Assembly: GCF_035621495.1 (NCBI RefSeq)
Contig: NZ_CP141821.1
Location: forward strand, 1-64,000
Direction: 5' to 3'
DNA from: Thermococcus sp. SY098
Lineage (GTDB): Archaea; Methanobacteriota_B; Thermococci; Thermococcales; Thermococcaceae
Length of the DNA stretch: 64,000 bases
In this document: piece by piece, positions 36,523 to 46,525 of the stretch
Layout: each line of letters begins with the position of its first letter
How positions within the stretch are numbered: the first letter of the stretch is position 1
Program-made: the position numbers and the translations under genes
Notes under the pieces: model-generated
Database searches by the model: none
Seen by the model: only the letters and a program-made list of their open reading frames with translations
What the model was told of the DNA's origin: nothing

Positions 36523-37184
36523 GCGAAAGCTTGGTTCACTTGATCTTAAGTGACAAGCTCAAAGGGATGCTCTCGGAAGTGAACAACTTCCACCTCAACT
36601 CCTCTGTAACGTGCCTTGAGATTTTAAAGGTAGTGATAGCAAAGAAAAGAGAAAATGACATAATAATCCTAAGCAAAGGACACTCAGCGCCAGCATTTTA
36701 TGTAATCCTTTCAGAGCTCGGACTTTTAAGTGAAGATGAGCTGAAAAGCTTTGCCAATTTAGATGGACTGCCGAGCCACGTTATCAGGGGTTTTCCATTC
36801 ATTGAGGTCTCAAGCGGTTCATTGGGACAGGGATTGTCAGTTGCCAACGGAATTGCACTGGCATCAAAGCTTGAAGGAGAAGAAAGAAATGTTTACGTGA
36901 TCTTAGGCGATGGAGAACTGGATGAAGGGCAAATTTGGGAAGCAGCAATGACTTCTTCGCATTATAAGCTTGACAATGTTATAGCCATTGTCGATAGAAA
37001 CTTTAGGCAGTTAACAGGGAAAACAGAGGAGATAATGTCAAAGGAACCCTTAGCAGAGAAATGGAAATCCTTTGGATGGGAAGTGTTTGAGGTTGAAAAC
37101 AATGCCGAGAAACTCCTAAAGTTGCTCTTTAAGCTCGACAAAGTAAAGGGAAAGCCAAAAGTGATAATAGCTAAATGGGAGTGA
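36519..37184 (+). CDS. Transketolase, N-terminal subunit
   Basis: Thiamine-diphosphate-binding half of a split transketolase. At 221 residues it is shorter than usual N-subunits (about 270). Visible are IILSKGHSAPAFYVIL, GSLGQGLSVANGIAL, and the ThDP/Mg motif ILGDGELDEGQIWEAA ending at NFRQLTG. The usual GHPGGSLS-type loop near the N-terminus reads NFHLNSSVTCLEIL. Co-transcription with DAHP synthase suggests its job is making erythrose 4-phosphate for aromatic synthesis, since Thermococcales lack a classical pentose phosphate pathway. Start ATG 36519 follows GAGGTGATAGA. Confidence 0.9.
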   Translation: MSESLVHLILSDKLKGMLSEVNNFHLNSSVTCLEILKVVIAKKRENDIIILSKGHSAPAFYVILSELGLLSEDELKSFANLDGLPSHVIRGFPFIEVSSGSLGQGLSVANGIALASKLEGEERNVYVILGDGELDEGQIWEAAMTSSHYKLDNVIAIVDRNFRQLTGKTEEIMSKEPLAEKWKSFGWEVFEVENNAEKLLKLLFKLDKVKGKPKVIIAKWE

Positions 37185-37190
37185 AAGGCT

Positions 37191-38120
37191 ATGGGTAAAA
37201 TCATCGAGAGCTTTAGGGAAGCCTTTGGAAGAGCTTTAGTTGAGATAGGAAAGGAGAACGAAAAAGTTGTAGTCCTGGACGCGGATGTAAAGGGTTCGAC
37301 GAAAACGATTTACTTTAAAAAAGCCTTTCCTGGTAGATTCTTCCAGATAGGCATAAGTGAGCAGGATTTAATTTCAACGGCGGCAGGGTTTGCAATAGCT
37401 GGTAAAATCCCAGTGGCTTCTGCTTTTGCAGCTTTTATGATGAGAGCATGGGAGCAGATAAGAAACACAGTGGCAAGGGATAACTTAAACGTCAAAATTG
37501 TTACGACCCATTCGGGTTTTTCCGATTTCATGGATGGCTCATCGCATCAATGCTTAGAGGACATAGCTTTGATGAGGGTTCTGCCGAATATGAAAGTCCT
37601 CGTGCCGGCGGATGCCTATGCAACCAGAGTTCTCCTTAAGCAGATGGTTGAAAGCGAAGGACCCTTTTACATGCGTCTGGGAAGGGATTACACGGTAAAG
37701 GTTTACGATGGGGAAGAGCTTGAAGTTGGTAAGGCAGAAATCTTGGGGGAAGGAGAGGATGTTTTTTTGATTGCCTGTGGATTCATGGTTTCGGTGGCTT
37801 TAGAAGTCGCTGAAAAGCTTAAAGACCTGAGCGTTGGAGTGGCGGATTTTCACACGATAAAGCCCCTTGATGAGAATACTCTCCTCAAAATAGCCAAAAA
37901 AGCCAGCTTAATAGTCACCCTGGAAGAGCACAGCATCTTTGGAGGGCTTGGAGGGGCTGTAGTGGAAGTTTTGAGCGAAAGGATGCCAAAGAGGGTCATT
38001 AGAATTGGAGCAGGAGAATTTGGCAGAAGCTCGAGGGACTACTTAGCGTTACTGGATTTCTACGGCTTAAGTGCAGAAAAAGTTGCAAAGAGAATAGTTG
38101 AGGCAGTTGAAAAACTGTAA
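37191..38120 (+). CDS. Transketolase, C-terminal subunit
   Basis: Pyrimidine-binding half of the split transketolase, 309 residues. The catalytic Glu is in [20 protein letters not shown], with the substrate-binding [21 protein letters not shown] and a C-terminal transketolase domain ([20 protein letters not shown]). It begins six bases after the N-subunit stop and must assemble with it. Confidence 0.94.
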   Translation: MGKIIESFREAFGRALVEIGKENEKVVVLDADVKGSTKTIYFKKAFPGRFFQIGISEQDLISTAAGFAIAGKIPVASAFAAFMMRAWEQIRNTVARDNLNVKIVTTHSGFSDFMDGSSHQCLEDIALMRVLPNMKVLVPADAYATRVLLKQMVESEGPFYMRLGRDYTVKVYDGEELEVGKAEILGEGEDVFLIACGFMVSVALEVAEKLKDLSVGVADFHTIKPLDENTLLKIAKKASLIVTLEEHSIFGGLGGAVVEVLSERMPKRVIRIGAGEFGRSSRDYLALLDFYGLSAEKVAKRIVEAVEKL

Positions 38121-38139
38121 AATGCCGGAAGGTGATTTG

Positions 38140-38925
38140 ATGTTTAAATTCAGCAAAGAATACAAAGCTAAGACCGTTGTTAAAGTTAATGGGGTCAAAT
38201 TTGGAGAAGGATTTACCATAATCGCTGGACCGTGTTCCGTCGAATCGGAAGAGCAGATAATGAGAACTGCAGAATTTTTGAGCGAGCTTGGAGTTAAAGT
38301 CCTAAGAGGAGGAACATTCAAGCCCAGAACTTCCCCCTACTCCTTCCAAGGGCACGGGGAAAAAGCCTTGAGATGGCTCAAAAAAGCAGGGGAAGAGTTT
38401 GGCTTAGTTACGGTCAGCGAAGTTATGGATACAAGGAAAGTTGAACTTGTGTCTAAATACGTTGATATCCTGCAAATCGGGACAAGAAACGCTCAAAACT
38501 TTGACCTTCTGAAAGAGGTCGGCAAAAGGGATAAGCCGGTCATTTTAAAGAGAGGTTTTGCCAACACGATCCAAGAATGGCTCTATTCGGCGGAATACCT
38601 CTTAGCTGAGGGAAATGAAAACGTTATTCTTTGCGAGAGGGGCATTAGAACATTTGAAACATCAACACGCTTTACCCTTGACATCTCAGCTGTTCCAGTC
38701 GTTAAAGAGCTGTCTCATCTTCCAATAATAGTTGACCCTTCCCACGCCGCTGGAAAGAGGAGCTTAGTTAAACCCTTAGCCAAAGCAGCGTTTGCCGTCG
38801 GAGCGGACGGAATTATGGTTGAGGTTCATCCAGAGCCCGAGAAAGCACTATCAGATTCAAAGCAGCAACTGAACTTCGATGAGTTCAAAGAACTCTTGGA
38901 GGACTTGAGAAAATGGGGATTATAA
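38140..38925 (+). CDS. aroF: 3-deoxy-7-phosphoheptulonate (DAHP) synthase
   Basis: Condenses phosphoenolpyruvate and erythrose 4-phosphate, the first step of the shikimate pathway. From ATG 38140 ([11 protein letters not shown]) it has 261 residues, the length of the small Ibeta-type enzyme without regulatory extension. Key segments are [54 protein letters not shown] and [20 protein letters not shown] at 38131-38136 supports this start; upstream in-frame codons overlap tktC. With no ACT or chorismate-mutase domain, feedback control must be exerted otherwise, possibly at transcription. Confidence 0.95.
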   Translation: MFKFSKEYKAKTVVKVNGVKFGEGFTIIAGPCSVESEEQIMRTAEFLSELGVKVLRGGTFKPRTSPYSFQGHGEKALRWLKKAGEEFGLVTVSEVMDTRKVELVSKYVDILQIGTRNAQNFDLLKEVGKRDKPVILKRGFANTIQEWLYSAEYLLAEGNENVILCERGIRTFETSTRFTLDISAVPVVKELSHLPIIVDPSHAAGKRSLVKPLAKAAFAVGADGIMVEVHPEPEKALSDSKQQLNFDEFKELLEDLRKWGL

Positions 38926-39911
38926 TCGAGAAGGGTGGCATTAAAAAGCTAAAAAGCATTGTTGATGAGATTTCTCCTTACAAAACCGTCATAATAACCA
39001 ACACAACCCTCGAAAAACTTTGGTTAGATAAGATTTTGGATCAAATAAGCGCTATTCCAATTGTCATCCCCGATGGGGAGGGGTTCAAAAGCCTCGAGAC
39101 AGCCCAGCAGATGTGGAAAAAGCTAATTGAAATTGGCTTCACAAGAAAATCTTTGATAATTGGGCTTGGCGGTGGGGTTATAACAGATTTAGCTGCTTTT
39201 GTAGCTTCTACTTTTATGAGGGGGACCTATTTGGGCTTAATTCCAACGACCCTTTTAGCTCAAGTTGATGCCGCTATAGGGGGGAAGACTGGGGTAAACT
39301 TTGAAGGCAAAAACATAATTGGAACTTTTTACCTGCCCAACTTTGTTCTAATTGATCCAGAAACCCTAAAAACGCTCCCCAAGGTTGAAATATTGAACGG
39401 CTTTGGCGAGGTCGTTAAGTACGGGATTCTTGATTCAAGAGCCTACAAGAAGCTCAAGTCTTTTAGGAAAATCGATGAAGGGCTGATTAGAGAATGCGTA
39501 AACGTAAAGCTCAGAATCGTTGAAAAGGACTTAAGGGAAAGCGGGAAGAGAAGAATTTTGAATTTAGGCCACACCGTTGGGCATGCAATAGAGAAAGTTT
39601 CAAATTACAGGATAAAGCATGGCTTTGCCGTCGCTATCGGCTTGATGGCAAGCGCACTAATAGCGGAAAAGATTAGCGGTTTCGATTCTGGAAAAGTCGA
39701 GGAGCTGTTGGATAAGTTTAGCCTCCCAAAGAAGCACAACTTTAAACCAAAAGAGCTTTTGAAAGCCATGAAAATAGATAAAAAAGCTTGGTACGGGAGA
39801 TTAGTTTTCATACTTCCAGAGGATATTGGGAAAGTTACCATAAGGGAAGTTGATGAAAAAGTGGTTTTAGATGTTCTCGAGGTGATAAGAGATGATAGCA
39901 GGGACAATTAA
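38913..39911 (+). CDS. aroB: 3-dehydroquinate synthase
   Basis: NAD- and metal-dependent cyclisation of DAHP to 3-dehydroquinate. The 332-residue protein carries [40 protein letters not shown], the metal ligands in EVVKYGILD and [14 protein letters not shown], and a late His in [13 protein letters not shown]. Start ATG 38913 overlaps aroF by 13 bases, with GGAGG upstream. Confidence 0.96.
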   Translation: MGIIIEKGGIKKLKSIVDEISPYKTVIITNTTLEKLWLDKILDQISAIPIVIPDGEGFKSLETAQQMWKKLIEIGFTRKSLIIGLGGGVITDLAAFVASTFMRGTYLGLIPTTLLAQVDAAIGGKTGVNFEGKNIIGTFYLPNFVLIDPETLKTLPKVEILNGFGEVVKYGILDSRAYKKLKSFRKIDEGLIRECVNVKLRIVEKDLRESGKRRILNLGHTVGHAIEKVSNYRIKHGFAVAIGLMASALIAEKISGFDSGKVEELLDKFSLPKKHNFKPKELLKAMKIDKKAWYGRLVFILPEDIGKVTIREVDEKVVLDVLEVIRDDSRDN

Positions 39912-40542
39912 AGCAAAAAGCATTGATGAAGTAATTAGAATCATTGAAAAAGATACAGCTGATCTTTATGAGCTCAGAGTTGATGCCATGGAAAGCTTTG
40001 AGGGAATTGAAAAGCTGAAGCCCTTTGCTGAGAAGCTGATAATCACAGTGCGTTCTAAGGAGGAGGGGGGATTCAGAGAGATTGGGGATGAAGAGAGGCT
40101 GAAACTTTTCGAAGGGTTCATGGGGATTAACCCAGCGTTCGTTGATGTTGAGTTCAAATCAAAGATCGCTGAAGATGTAATAAGATTGGCGGGAGAGAAG
40201 GGAGTTGGGGTTATCGTTTCATATCACGATTTTGAGAAAACGCCGAGCTTTAAAGAACTCAAAGCACTCCTGGAGGAAATGAAAAAGCTCAAAGCTGACA
40301 TCATAAAAATAGTCACCTTTGCCAAGCACCACATTGACAATGTAAGGATTGTAAGGCTCTATGAATACGAAAAAAACCTCATTGCTTTTTGCATGGGTGA
40401 AAAGGGGAAGATTTCAAGAGCTTTCAGCTTGGTTTTAAGCCCATTTACTTATGCTTCTCTGGACGAAGCAGCTGCACCCGGACAGCTGAGCGTTGAAGAT
40501 ATGAAGCTGCTTTTGGCTCTCATTGGTGATGGAAATGATTGA
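39892..40542 (+). CDS. aroD: 3-dehydroquinate dehydratase, type I
   Basis: Schiff-base type I dehydroquinase, 216 residues. Characteristic segments are LYELRVDAME, LIITVRSKEEGG, the active-site His in VIVSYHDFEKTPSF, the Lys in DIIKIVTFAK, and the C-terminal PGQLSVEDM. It overlaps aroB by 20 bases and aroE by eight. Confidence 0.95.
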   Translation: MIAGTIKAKSIDEVIRIIEKDTADLYELRVDAMESFEGIEKLKPFAEKLIITVRSKEEGGFREIGDEERLKLFEGFMGINPAFVDVEFKSKIAEDVIRLAGEKGVGVIVSYHDFEKTPSFKELKALLEEMKKLKADIIKIVTFAKHHIDNVRIVRLYEYEKNLIAFCMGEKGKISRAFSLVLSPFTYASLDEAAAPGQLSVEDMKLLLALIGDGND

Positions 40543-41362
40543 CGCCAAAACGAAGCTCTATGGGTTAATCGGGAAGCCCGTTGAGCACTCGCTAAGTCCA
40601 GTTATCCACAACGCCTTATTCAAAAAATACAACATCAACGCGGTTTATTTAGCCTTTGAAGTTGATGATTTAGATTCAGCGGTTAAAGGGGTTAGAGCTC
40701 TTGGGATTTCTGGATTGAATGTTACAATGCCCTACAAAGAGCAAATTTTAGAGTTTTTAGATGAGCTTTCCGAAGAAGCCAGAGCGATTGGAAGCGTGAA
40801 TACAGTAGTAAACAGAGAAGGGAAACTTGTTGGATACAACACTGACGGCATTGGTGCGTTAAAAGCTCTAAAGCGTTTTACAAAAGTTGGGGAAAAAAGA
40901 ATTCTGCTTCTGGGGGCTGGAGGTGCCGGAAAGGCAATAGCTTACACTCTCTCCAGGTTAGCCAAAGTCGTCGTGCTTAACAGAACTGAGAGAAAAGCGA
41001 AAGAGCTTGAAAAGTTTGGCGTCAAAGGGGAGAAGCTGAGCAAAGAGAGCTTGGAGCATTACTTAAGCTGGGCTGATATCGTGATAAATGCCACATCTCT
41101 TGGCATGAACGAAGATAAGAGTCCAATTCCAAAGGAGCTTTTGAGAGAAAATTTGGTTGTTTTTGATATCGTTTACTCTCCCTTGGAAACCAAGCTCTTA
41201 AGGGAAGCCAGAGAAATTGGCTGTTTGACTATTGACGGCTTGTGGATGCTAATCTACCAAGGAGCGGAGAGCTTTAAGCTGTGGACTGGAGTCAAGCCAG
41301 ACGTTGAGTTCATGCGTAAAGTTGCCTTGGAGGCGCTTAAAAGTGAAAGGCAAAGCATTTAG
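40535..41362 (+). CDS. aroE: Shikimate dehydrogenase
   Basis: NADP-dependent reduction of 3-dehydroshikimate. The protein of about 275 residues has [17 protein letters not shown], the catalytic [23 protein letters not shown], the Rossmann [16 protein letters not shown] and [14 protein letters not shown] placed the start at ATG 40535, because GGTGATG at 40525-40531 is a ribosome site and includes the earlier candidate codons. Confidence 0.95.
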   Translation: MIDAKTKLYGLIGKPVEHSLSPVIHNALFKKYNINAVYLAFEVDDLDSAVKGVRALGISGLNVTMPYKEQILEFLDELSEEARAIGSVNTVVNREGKLVGYNTDGIGALKALKRFTKVGEKRILLLGAGGAGKAIAYTLSRLAKVVVLNRTERKAKELEKFGVKGEKLSKESLEHYLSWADIVINATSLGMNEDKSPIPKELLRENLVVFDIVYSPLETKLLREAREIGCLTIDGLWMLIYQGAESFKLWTGVKPDVEFMRKVALEALKSERQSI

Positions 41363-42158
41363 CGCGGTAACGGTAATCAACGCCTTTGCCACTGGAAAGG
41401 GAGGAGCAATTGGAATAGATTTGAAGGTTAGCGTTAGGGTTAAGCTAACTGATGAAGGAATTAGCGGGAAAATCTTTGTTAGAGGGGAAAAGTTTGAGGA
41501 TTTTTCGTTAGTTAAAGCAGTTTTGGAGACAATTAAAGATAAATTCGGCTTGGATTTTGGTGTTAAAGTTAAGATAGATTCGGAAATTCCAGTTGGAAAG
41601 GGCTTGAAGAGCAGTTCTGCAGTGGCAAATGCCCTAACAGATGCAATCTTAAAAGAGCTTAAAATTGAGTTGCCTGATATTGAAGTTGTTAGGCTCGGCG
41701 TTGAAGCCGCTAAGAGAGCTGGTGTAACTTTAACGGGAGCATTTGACGATGCTTGTGCCTCTTATTTTGGAGGTTTGTGTTTGACGGACAACTTGAAGCT
41801 TGAGCTCTTGAAGAGGGAGGAAGTGGGAAAAATTCCAGTAGTTTTGCTAATTCCCCAAGAAACTCTCCTGACGTCAAGTTTAAAGAACAAAAACTTCAAA
41901 GTCCTCGCTCCATACGTTGGAGAAGCCTTTAAGTTGGCACTAAGAGGAGAGTGGAAAAAAGCTTTGCTTTTAAACGGGCTGATATATGGGTCTTTCTTGG
42001 GATACAATCTCGAACCCATTGCTGAGGCTCTAAGAGCTGGAATGGTTGCCGGACTTTCAGGAAAAGGTCCTGCAATGTTTGCAATAACTGAAGAGCCCGA
42101 AAAAATTGTAGAAACTTGGAGAGACTATGGGGAAGTTTTAACAACAAGGCTGAGGTGA
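41343..42158 (+). CDS. aroK: Shikimate kinase, archaeal GHMP type
   Basis: Archaeal shikimate kinase is a GHMP-family enzyme unrelated to bacterial AroK/AroL. From GTG 41343 ([15 protein letters not shown]) it has 271 residues with the ATP-binding [35 protein letters not shown] and [13 protein letters not shown]. The start is supported by GGAGG at 41329-41333. The upstream ATG at 41304 would lie deep in aroE. Confidence 0.95.
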   Translation: MKGKAFSAVTVINAFATGKGGAIGIDLKVSVRVKLTDEGISGKIFVRGEKFEDFSLVKAVLETIKDKFGLDFGVKVKIDSEIPVGKGLKSSSAVANALTDAILKELKIELPDIEVVRLGVEAAKRAGVTLTGAFDDACASYFGGLCLTDNLKLELLKREEVGKIPVVLLIPQETLLTSSLKNKNFKVLAPYVGEAFKLALRGEWKKALLLNGLIYGSFLGYNLEPIAEALRAGMVAGLSGKGPAMFAITEEPEKIVETWRDYGEVLTTRLR

Positions 42159-42162
42159 GCTG

Positions 42163-43374
42163 ATGATAGAAATCACGCCGATAAAAACTTTGGATGGAAA
42201 AATTAAAGCGCCTCCCTCAAAGAGCTACACTCATAGAGCACTATTTTTAGGATTGCTTTCGGAAGGGAAAACAAAGATAGAGAATCCACTAATCTGCACT
42301 GATACACTTGCAACGCTAAACGCTGTGAGAGCATTTGGAGCCAAAGCAGATTGGAACTTTGTCGAAAGCTCTGGAGAAGTTAAGCCAGCCAAAATTAACG
42401 CTTTTGAATCAGGAACAACCGCGAGATTGGCCATAGGGATCAGTGCCTTAGCAGATGGAGAAAGCGTGATAGACGGAAAAGGATCTTTAAGGAGACGCCC
42501 CATGGAACCTTTACTTAAAGCTTTAAGTGATTTAGGTGTAAAAACTCAATCAAATGGGTTTTTACCAGTAAGGGTTTTTGGTGGGGAGATAAGAGAGGAT
42601 TACGTAAGAGTTGATGGAAGCATTTCATCACAGTTCATCACCGCCCTGCTCTTCTTGGCAGCTAAAGTTGGGCTGAGCATAGAGGTGCTAAACCCAGTTT
42701 CAAAGCCTTACCTTGAGATAACGCTTAGAATGCTAAAGTGTGCCAATGTTAAGGTTGAAAGAAATGATGGCATTTTCCACGTTTATCAGGGTATAAAAGC
42801 TGAGCATTTCTCAATTCCCGGTGATTACTCCTCGGCTTCATTCTTTTTAGTGGCTGGAGCAATATTCGGTAAGGTTAGGGTTGAGGGATTGGATAAAGAT
42901 GATGTTCAGGCCGATAAAGTGATAGTTGAACTCTTGAGGGAGTTTGGGGCAAAAGTAAGAACGGGCAAAGACTACGTTGAAGTTGAGAGAGACGAATTAG
43001 TAGGTCAGGAAGTTGACTGCAGGGATTTTCCTGACCTCTTTCCAATTTTAGCTGTTTTAGGAGCCTACTCAGAAGGAAGAACGGTTTTGAGAGCAAAGCA
43101 TTTGCGCTACAAAGAGAGCGACAGGATAAGGACTATGACGTTGAACTTGGCAAAGATGGGTGCAAGAGTAAAAGAACTCAACGATGGTCTGATAATAAGC
43201 AAGAGCGAGCTTAGAGGTGCCAGATTGAATCCGCAAAATGACCACAGGATTGCGATGGCATTAACAATTGCCGCTTTAGGTGCAAGAGGGAAAAGCCTCA
43301 TCTTAAACGAGAGATGCGTCGAAAAGTCCTATCCGAACTTCTTTGAGGATTTAAGGGGGTTGGTCAGCCAATGA
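42163..43374 (+). CDS. aroA: 3-phosphoshikimate 1-carboxyvinyltransferase (EPSP synthase)
   Basis: Transfers the enolpyruvyl group of PEP to shikimate 3-phosphate. The 403-residue protein shows the N-terminal APPSKSYTHRALFLGLL, SGTTARLAIGISAL, SLRRRPMEPLLKAL, SISSQFITALLFLA, and RYKESDRIRTM, with NDHRIAMALTIA near the end. Start ATG 42163 follows GAGGTGAGC. Confidence 0.97.
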   Translation: MIEITPIKTLDGKIKAPPSKSYTHRALFLGLLSEGKTKIENPLICTDTLATLNAVRAFGAKADWNFVESSGEVKPAKINAFESGTTARLAIGISALADGESVIDGKGSLRRRPMEPLLKALSDLGVKTQSNGFLPVRVFGGEIREDYVRVDGSISSQFITALLFLAAKVGLSIEVLNPVSKPYLEITLRMLKCANVKVERNDGIFHVYQGIKAEHFSIPGDYSSASFFLVAGAIFGKVRVEGLDKDDVQADKVIVELLREFGAKVRTGKDYVEVERDELVGQEVDCRDFPDLFPILAVLGAYSEGRTVLRAKHLRYKESDRIRTMTLNLAKMGARVKELNDGLIISKSELRGARLNPQNDHRIAMALTIAALGARGKSLILNERCVEKSYPNFFEDLRGLVSQ

Positions 43375-44453
43375 TGGGAAAAATGCTCAGATTTTCGCTC
43401 TTCGGCGAGAGCCATGGAAGAGTTATTGGGGTTTTAATTGAAGGAGTTCCACCAGGAATTAAAGTCAACTCAGAGAAGATGAAAGCTGAGCTTGAGAGGA
43501 GAAAGGGCATTAAAAGATTCTCAACTAAAAGAAGGGAGGAGGACAAGCCAGTAATCCTCTCGGGGGTCTTCAACGGCTTTACGACCGGTTCCCCTATAGC
43601 TGTAATCATTGAGAACAGAGATGTTAATTCATCCTATTATGAGGAAATAAAAAACACTCCACGGCCCGGACACAGTGATTACACAGCTAAAATCAAGTAT
43701 TTTGGATTCAACGATTACAGAGGGGGTGGATTTTTCTCCGGCAGGTTGACAGCTGGAATAGTAATAGCCGGCTACTTTGCGAAGGAGATTTTAGCAAAAG
43801 CTGGAATAGAAGTGAAAGCTTACATAAAATCCATTGGAAAGATAAAAGCAAAGGATTTGAGCCTTGAAGAAATCTTTATCTCAAAAAACAGCTTTTGTCC
43901 AGATGAAGAAGCGTTTCAAAAAATGCTCGAAGAAATGGAGAGGGCAAGGAAAGAGGGAGACAGCGTCGGAGGTGTTGTGGAAGTTGTTGCTATAAACGTT
44001 CCTCCTGGCATTGGCGGTCCTTATGATGAAGATTTGGAAGGGGATTTAGCTAAAGCCTTCTTTGCAATTCCAGCTGTCAAAGGGGTTGAATTTGGTTTAG
44101 GCTTTAAGATAGCCGAGCTTAGAGGAAGTGAGGCAAACGATCCCTTTGTTGTCAAAGATGGGAAAATTATGACAGAGACCAACAACTGCGGCGGCATTTT
44201 GGGAGGAATAAGCAATGGAATGCCAATAGTTGCGAGAATTGCATTCAAACCAACACCTTCCATTTATATTCCACAAAGAACGGTTGACTTGAAGAAGATG
44301 AAAGAAACCGAGATAAAGCTCAGAGGTCGCTTTGATTCCTGCATAGTGCCAAAAGCTCTGCCAGTTGTTGAATCCATGATGGCGCTGGTTTTAGCAGACC
44401 ATTTGCTGAGGTGGTTGAGTTGGAAAGGCTTCATGAGCTTAGGAAAAGGATAG
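43371..44453 (+). CDS. aroC: Chorismate synthase
   Basis: Reduced-FMN-dependent elimination giving chorismate. The 360-residue protein has FSLFGESHGRVIGVLIEGVPPG, RPGHSDYTAKIKYFGFNDYRGGG-type core segments, GDSVGGVVEVVA and RGRFDSCIVPKALPVVE. The start overlaps the aroA stop by four bases, in the usual ATGA-like coupling. Confidence 0.97.
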   Translation: MMGKMLRFSLFGESHGRVIGVLIEGVPPGIKVNSEKMKAELERRKGIKRFSTKRREEDKPVILSGVFNGFTTGSPIAVIIENRDVNSSYYEEIKNTPRPGHSDYTAKIKYFGFNDYRGGGFFSGRLTAGIVIAGYFAKEILAKAGIEVKAYIKSIGKIKAKDLSLEEIFISKNSFCPDEEAFQKMLEEMERARKEGDSVGGVVEVVAINVPPGIGGPYDEDLEGDLAKAFFAIPAVKGVEFGLGFKIAELRGSEANDPFVVKDGKIMTETNNCGGILGGISNGMPIVARIAFKPTPSIYIPQRTVDLKKMKETEIKLRGRFDSCIVPKALPVVESMMALVLADHLLRWLSWKGFMSLGKG

Positions 44454-44650
44454 ATGAGATTGATAAACAAATAATTGAGCTCTTGGAGGAGAGGGTTAGG
44501 ATTGCTGAGGAAATAGGAGAAATAAAGAAAGAGTTAAACTTGCCCATAACGGATGAAAAGAGAGAGGAAGAAGTCCTTAAAAAAGCCGGCAAGTTTAGGG
44601 AAGTCTTCGAGAAGATAGTGGAGGTTTGTAAGGATGTTCAACGTTTATGA
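44420..44650 (+). CDS. Chorismate mutase (AroQ type)
   Basis: A compact all-helical chorismate mutase of about 76 residues that converts chorismate to prephenate. It shows ELRKRIDEIDKQIIELLEER, VRIAEEIGEIKKE and the DEKREEEVL segment of the AroQ active site. I prefer TTG 44420 as the start, because GAGGTGG at 44408-44414 is correctly spaced; GTG 44411 lies inside that site. It overlaps the end of aroC. Confidence 0.88.
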   Translation: MERLHELRKRIDEIDKQIIELLEERVRIAEEIGEIKKELNLPITDEKREEEVLKKAGKFREVFEKIVEVCKDVQRL

Positions 44651-45671
44651 ATTTTTTAACAAAATATCATCGCTTAATCCTAAGATAAGATTAGATGCAG
44701 GACAGCCAGATATAAAGGTGGATGAAAGGATAATAGAAGAGGCCATGAGCTCTTTAAAGAGAAGTGAAACGGGCTATACTAAAACCCCCGGCTTAGATGA
44801 GCTTAGGGAAAAGATAGCAGAGGTTGAGGGCGTGGAAAAGGAGAATGTAATAGTCGGCAACGGTTCAAAGATTTTAATTGCTTCGCAAATCTTAAGGGCT
44901 AAGAGGATAGGAATAATTTCCCCTCACTGGCAGGCTTATGAGAGCACAGCTAAAATGTTCGGAAAAGAGCTCAAAATTTTTAAAACTTCCCTTGAAGAAA
45001 GCTGGGAGCCAAGGATAGAAAGCTTAAATGTTGACTTACTCATCTTAAACTATCCAAACAATCCAACGGGAAAAATTCTACCAAGGGAAAAGCTTAAAGA
45101 AATCCTTGAGATCGCTGAGGATGAAAATGTAAAAGTTTTAGCCGATGAAATTTACTCTGATATAACTTTTAAACCCTTTACACCAGCGAGGGAACTTTAT
45201 GACAATGTTGTAAGCGTTAAAGGCTTCTCAAAGCTTTTCTCCATGACGGGATTTAGATTAGGATATGCAATAGCACAAAGGGAGGATATTAAAGCTATGC
45301 AGAAGTTTCTTGAAGTAACAACAACTTGTGCTCCAATATTTATCCAAAGGGCTGGAGTTAAAGCGCTGGAAATTAGGGAGGAGATCAAAAAGAGGGTTGT
45401 AAGGATCTACGAGGAGAGAACAAGACTTGCTTCAAGAATCCTGAAAGGGACATTTGAATTTTACAAGCCCGATGGTACGTTTTACCTCTTTGTTAAAACA
45501 GGGGTTGATGGGCTTAGCTTTGCCGAGAAGCTTTTGGAAAAGGGTGTTTCTGTTTTTCCAGGAATAGCCTTTGGAGATTATGGAGATTTTATCAGAATTT
45601 CGTTGGTAAGTTCGAGGCTTGAAGAAGGACTCAAAATAATTAAGGAGGTTAAGCTATGCGCATCGGAATAA
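44634..45671 (+). CDS. PLP-dependent aminotransferase, class I/II
   Basis: A 345-residue fold-type I aminotransferase. Features are GYTKTPGLDELREKIAE, the cofactor-binding LNYPNNPTGKIL and LADEIYSD, the Schiff-base Lys in VKGFSKLFSMTGFRLGY, and a late Arg in GDFIRISLV. Its place between chorismate mutase and prephenate dehydrogenase points to aromatic aminotransfer (hydroxyphenylpyruvate, phenylpyruvate or prephenate), but the exact substrate cannot be read from sequence. GGAGG at 44621-44625 precedes ATG 44634. Confidence 0.88.
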   Translation: MFNVYEFFNKISSLNPKIRLDAGQPDIKVDERIIEEAMSSLKRSETGYTKTPGLDELREKIAEVEGVEKENVIVGNGSKILIASQILRAKRIGIISPHWQAYESTAKMFGKELKIFKTSLEESWEPRIESLNVDLLILNYPNNPTGKILPREKLKEILEIAEDENVKVLADEIYSDITFKPFTPARELYDNVVSVKGFSKLFSMTGFRLGYAIAQREDIKAMQKFLEVTTTCAPIFIQRAGVKALEIREEIKKRVVRIYEERTRLASRILKGTFEFYKPDGTFYLFVKTGVDGLSFAEKLLEKGVSVFPGIAFGDYGDFIRISLVSSRLEEGLKIIKEVKLCASE

Positions 45672-46441
45672 TCGGCTATGGAAAAATGGGGAAGCTGTTT
45701 GCCAAAGAGTTCAGCAAAAAGCATGAAGTTGGAATTTACTCAAACCATGCAGAAAAGAGTGAGTTTAAGCTGTTTGGCTCAATAGAGGAGCTTTTTAAAT
45801 GGGCAGATGTGATTATTGCTGCAAAATCTCTTGAAGAGACCCCTCAAGTTTTAGAAACGCTCGCAAAACTGAGTGAGAAAAGCGAGGGGAAAGTTATTTT
45901 TGACATCTCGACATTCAAGAGAGATGTGATAGAGATTTACAAAAGATTTCCGGAGAGCGTTAAGGTTTGCAGTGTTCATCCGATGTTTGGTGCTGGAGCT
46001 AAGAGCTTCGAAGGGAGAAGGTTCATAGTAATTCCAGTTGAGGGAAGGGAAGAGGATATAACTCCAGTGATAAATCTTTTCAAGCAATTTAAAGCCGAAG
46101 TCTTCATTGCAGATGCAAAGACTCACGATGAAATGATGAAACTTGTCATTGGGATTCCGTATTTCATTGGCGTCTCATTCCTGAGCTTTCTCTCGGAATT
46201 TGAAGGAGTTGAAAACTTCGGAGGCACATCATTTGAGTATTTAGCCACTTATGCAAAGGCTGTGCTCAATGACTCACCGGAGTTTATTAAAGAGGTTTTG
46301 GAGTTCTCAAAGGATAAAATTAGAGAATTCCTCAGATTTGCTGAAAAAGGAGAATTTGATATTGAAATGCTGAGGAAGAAGTTTGAACATGAAATTAAGG
46401 AGAGCTATAAGAGATTTTACAAAGTGTTAAGCGAAACATGA
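45656..46441 (+). CDS. tyrA: Prephenate dehydrogenase
   Basis: NAD(P)-dependent oxidative decarboxylation of prephenate to 4-hydroxyphenylpyruvate for tyrosine. The 261-residue protein has the Rossmann MRIGIIGYGKMGKLFAKEF, FDISTFKRDV, and the catalytic VCSVHPMFGAGAKSFEG. It overlaps the aminotransferase by 16 bases and ends the operon. No pheA (prephenate dehydratase) gene is present in the window. Confidence 0.92.
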   Translation: MRIGIIGYGKMGKLFAKEFSKKHEVGIYSNHAEKSEFKLFGSIEELFKWADVIIAAKSLEETPQVLETLAKLSEKSEGKVIFDISTFKRDVIEIYKRFPESVKVCSVHPMFGAGAKSFEGRRFIVIPVEGREEDITPVINLFKQFKAEVFIADAKTHDEMMKLVIGIPYFIGVSFLSFLSEFEGVENFGGTSFEYLATYAKAVLNDSPEFIKEVLEFSKDKIREFLRFAEKGEFDIEMLRKKFEHEIKESYKRFYKVLSET

Positions 46442-46482
46442 TTAAACTGACAAATTCCGTCTAAATGACATTATCTCTCCGA

Positions 46483-46494
46483 AAAACTTTTTAT
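46483..46494 (+). promoter_or_regulatory. Promoter of the HAD phosphatase gene
   Basis: CGAAAAACTTTTTATCG provides a BRE/TATA-like element about 35 nt before ATG 46526; a GGGAGTG ribosome site lies at about 46513-46519. The gene therefore appears to be transcribed separately from the aro operon. Confidence 0.45.
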
Positions 46495-46525
46495 CGCTTA
46501 AGGATTTCAAAAGGGAGTGTTGAAA

